A DNA stretch of 64,000 nucleotides from Phaeosaccion multiseriatum (Eukaryota > Ochrophyta, other classes). The stretch lies in NCBI GenBank assembly GCA_965112735.1, contig OZ218952.1:2604001-2668000 (forward strand), written 5' to 3'. The notes beneath the pieces were generated by a model. The model was not told the DNA's origin. It saw only the letters and a program-made list of their open reading frames with translations, and did no database searches. Both the position numbers and the translations under genes were made by a program. Every line of letters starts with the position of its first letter. The first letter of the stretch is position 1. This document shows, in pieces, positions 61,500 through 64,000 of this stretch.

Positions 61500-62660
61500 T
61501 ACTCATCCCCTCTTTTCCCTCTTTTGCCCCATCTTCCACCAGGCGCAGCGGATCTGTCACACGATAGAGGAGTTTGGCCGGAGCAAGAGGTCGAGGCCAT
61601 TGCGAGGAGACTCTCGTCTCGAGGAAGGATGGAGCAAAGAGAACCTGGAGCAGCCGATACATGAATCACAGAGAGCGAGCATACAGAGATGAACTTGGCG
61701 ACTGAGCATGCTCCACCAGCAGGAGTGGTTGACATTACCCATCGCAGGAGGGGCACATGTGTGGCTCAAGGGAGGAATGCCAGAGTCTTTCCGCTATGCA
61801 TCGTATCGCCTCTCAGTGAGGACATACTCCAGTGGTACAGCAGCTCAGCTCCGGAGGCGCACGTATTGTGAGAAACTCTCTGCGGCTTCGCCCCATCCGT
61901 TCAATGCGTGTCCGAAGGGGCACGCGTCTCAGCCGGCACATGACCCGAAGTGGTGGGCAGCAGGATCCACCCCGCTCTTTATGGCGTCTCGGAATGGCAA
62001 AACCAGGTGGTGGGAGGGGCTCCTTATGCCGCGTCTCAGGAGGCGCGCGATGCACCGTGCTCATCTCAGCACACGGATATATTGAGCATGTGACTCAGCA
62101 GGAGGGAATCACTCCGCTCTGTGTCGCGCCTCAGTAGGGATTGTCCTATCTCAGTTGTGGAAACAGTGCTTTCGGCCAAGGCAGCTCTTCTCACCAGGTT
62201 CATTTCATCGAGGGAAAGCCTCAGCAAGGGCACACTCCGCTCCTTATCCGTCTCAGGAGTGGCATGCATCGTCGGAGTGGACAAGCTTCTCTTCGGCGGT
62301 GCCGCAGTGCGCGTGTCGAATCGCGATGGTTGGGACTCCTCTCGCGCCTCCGCGGCACACGGTCGTGATGAAGTGGTGAGGCAGCTTCTCCGTGCTGATG
62401 CCGACGTGGATTGTGGAGAAGGCAGTGTTGATATTCACTTCACTTTAATGTGCTGCTCGTTATGGACACGGGGCAGTGGTGGTCCGTCTTCTCGCTGCAG
62501 GCTCACCATGTGATGCCCTGGACACGAACGGCAAGACCCCGCGACTCGACGCCGCCATCGGTGGCATCGTGGGACCGCTGTGCCGCTCATCTCGGCCGGG
62601 CCTCGGTGCACATTGCTCTGGGCTTTCTATAGCAGAATCGCTTAGGTCCCTCCGATGTTG
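61500..62660 (+). pseudogene. Ankyrin-repeat gene remnant
   Basis: At least six diverged ankyrin-type units follow each other at roughly 80-170 bp intervals, in different frames and with stops. Recognisable cores: near 61,708 QQEWLTLPIAGGAHV; near 61,965 GSTPLFMASRNGK; near 62,098 QQEGITPLCVAP; near 62,220 QQGHTPLLIRLRSG; near 62,325 DGWDSSRASAAHGRDEVVRQ continuing LLRADADVDCG; near 62,465 GQWWSVFSLQAHHV, which in the next frame reads VVRLLAAGSPCDALDTNGKT. The canonical ankyrin sequence is G-x-TPLHxAAxxGHxxVVxxLLxxGA. Intact reading frame does not exceed about 70 residues per unit. The upstream segment 61,540-61,690 (QRICHTIEEFGRSKRSR) may be its N-terminal part. Confidence 0.65.
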
Positions 62661-64000
62661 AGTTTGCCGTAGAGTCCTCCTCCCCGCAGCAGCGGAGTTG
62701 GCATCGCAGACTCTTCTCCTGGAGGGATGTTCGGAGCCTTCCTTTTCGTAGCAAATGGGTGTGGTGCCGCAGGAGGTGGGTGTATACCCCGAGATTTGTG
62801 CCCGAGGTGGCTTCGGGAATGGCTGAACTACCAGTAGTCATCGCTTTGCTGAGCAGAGGGGCTTCTTTCGAGCAGAGAGGGGCGCGACGAGAGGGGAGGA
62901 CGTGTGCATGAGTCTTTGTCCACCGTCTCATCATGGGTTTCAACACATGCGAACAAGCCTAATTCTCTTTCGGTGGGTTGGAGGGCTGTTGGTTGAGACA
63001 CATCGGCGAACGAAGGGCACCAACGTGCTATGGTCTGCTGTAGTGACACTGCTTATCACGGCAAGGCACGCACCTAGTTCAATAAGACTCCTGGCCTAGA
63101 GCCTTGGTTTGTGTGCAGGCACCACCGCAAGTTGCACACCTCCTCGTCGTCAAATCATCGCTCGGACGACGAGCGTATGGAGGACAGAGCAGCACCTTGA
63201 GGCTAGGCAATCACTTACTCACGCACGCACCCCCACACCCTCTCGCCCGCGCTCCCACACTGCCTCCCACGCTCACTCGTCGGTCACTTTCCGACACACA
63301 CGCGCGCACTTGCTCACTCTCATGCACGCCCTCACGCACGCACTCACCCACTCACTCCACCAGTCGCGCGCGCACACACTTTGACATGTGTGCACGTGTG
63401 TGTGCGTGAGATACGTTAAAGCTCCTGGAAAAAATGCAGTACCTCGACTCTACGCCTCCCACGTGCAGCTCCTGCCTAGTTTCCTCACTTGTGCCCCAGT
63501 GTAAGGGTCCTAGCGGCCCGAAATTGACCTGCCACGCTACGATTACCATGAGCAAATTATGTGTGTTTTCTTCCTGCCCTTCTTTTCAGCTCGCATGTGC
63601 TTCTGAGTATGTGTGTGTTACCCAACGCCACTACGTCTAGGCGGCAAGGCGGGGATGTTACAGGTGGGAATGGTGCTCTTGCTTCAGAGCTGAGCCCAGC
63701 CGGGTACGGTGACCCGAGACAGTATCACATTATCACACACGAGGGTCATGTTGCAGACGCTGCGGTGCAAAAGAGACGGACAAGCTTGTTTTGAGTTGTA
63801 AATCACTTCCCCTGTATTTACTTTTAAGTTAAACGCTGTCGGCCAAGGCCATAGACAAGACATGTATACAATGTGGGTATCAAAAAACAATCTCCATTGC
63901 AGGACTTATAAGTCCTGCTTGCACGAACACCCAATGCTACTTGCGCCCCTCAGGCTTTTCTCGACTATAACTCCGTCATCAGCCTCGCGGCTTATGCACA
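62661..64000. other. No assigned gene; repeat-rich end of window
   Basis: A (CACG/CACT)n-type stretch spans 63,215-63,370. Open frames are short and lack family similarity. Coding sequence running off the end cannot be excluded. Confidence 0.4.

Overview
The window looks like nuclear DNA of a unicellular heterokont alga, most likely a eustigmatophyte of the Nannochloropsis/Microchloropsis type. That is an inference. It rests on high GC, moderate gene density (about 14 good genes in 64 kb), many short introns with GTGAGT/GTRAGT donors, introns full of simple repeats, and eukaryotic-only families (PPR, ADP/ATP carrier, PKG, JmjC, CTF8, ATG11/FIP200 claw, three-repeat MYB). No bacterial-style operons, rRNA, tRNA or CRISPR were seen.

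Layout: 0.1-4.7 kb, ten-exon threonine dehydratase (-), divergent from a PPR protein (+, 4.96-7.73 kb). 8.6-9.4 kb, GNAT acetyltransferase (-). 9.6-11.6 kb, formylglycine-generating enzyme SUMF1 (-), divergent from an aldose 1-epimerase (+, 11.7-13.5 kb). 14-16.2 kb, patatin-like lipase (-). 16.2-26 kb is poor in intact genes: an unrecognised minus-strand candidate, a low-complexity plus-strand locus with one Jouberin-like segment, a degenerate tandem array, and a broken ZIP metal transporter. 26.2-29.7 kb, MYB protein (+). 30.35-31.6 kb, ADP/ATP carrier (+). 32.5-35.4 kb, a compact ATG11/FIP200-claw protein (-). 35.4-38.7 kb, gene-poor with degenerate repeats. 38.7-45.95 kb, a 21-exon cGMP-dependent protein kinase (+). 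46.8-49.7 kb, JMJD5/KDM8-like JmjC protein (-), divergent from CTF8 (+, 49.8-50.7 kb). 52.1-53.0 kb, a single-exon orphan protein (-). 53-56.2 kb, repeats and a decayed gene. 56.3-57.5 kb, a membrane sulfotransferase (+). 57.5-60.2 kb, weak candidates. 60.3-61.0 kb, a secreted cysteine-rich protein (-). 61.5-62.7 kb, an ankyrin-repeat pseudogene (+). The last 1.3 kb shows nothing recognisable.

The genes do not form a single pathway. Functional themes are amino-acid metabolism, sulfate-ester biology (SUMF1 and a sulfotransferase, 45 kb apart), organelle RNA processing, cyclic-nucleotide signalling, chromatin/replication (KDM8 and CTF8, head to head) and selective autophagy. Head-to-head pairs share short intergenic gaps (108 to 275 bp between start codons) that probably act as bidirectional promoters. 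Intact housekeeping genes alternate with stretches of decayed genes and expanding repeats. Exon borders were placed by reading frame continuity, GT/AG signals and family similarity; none is checked against transcripts.
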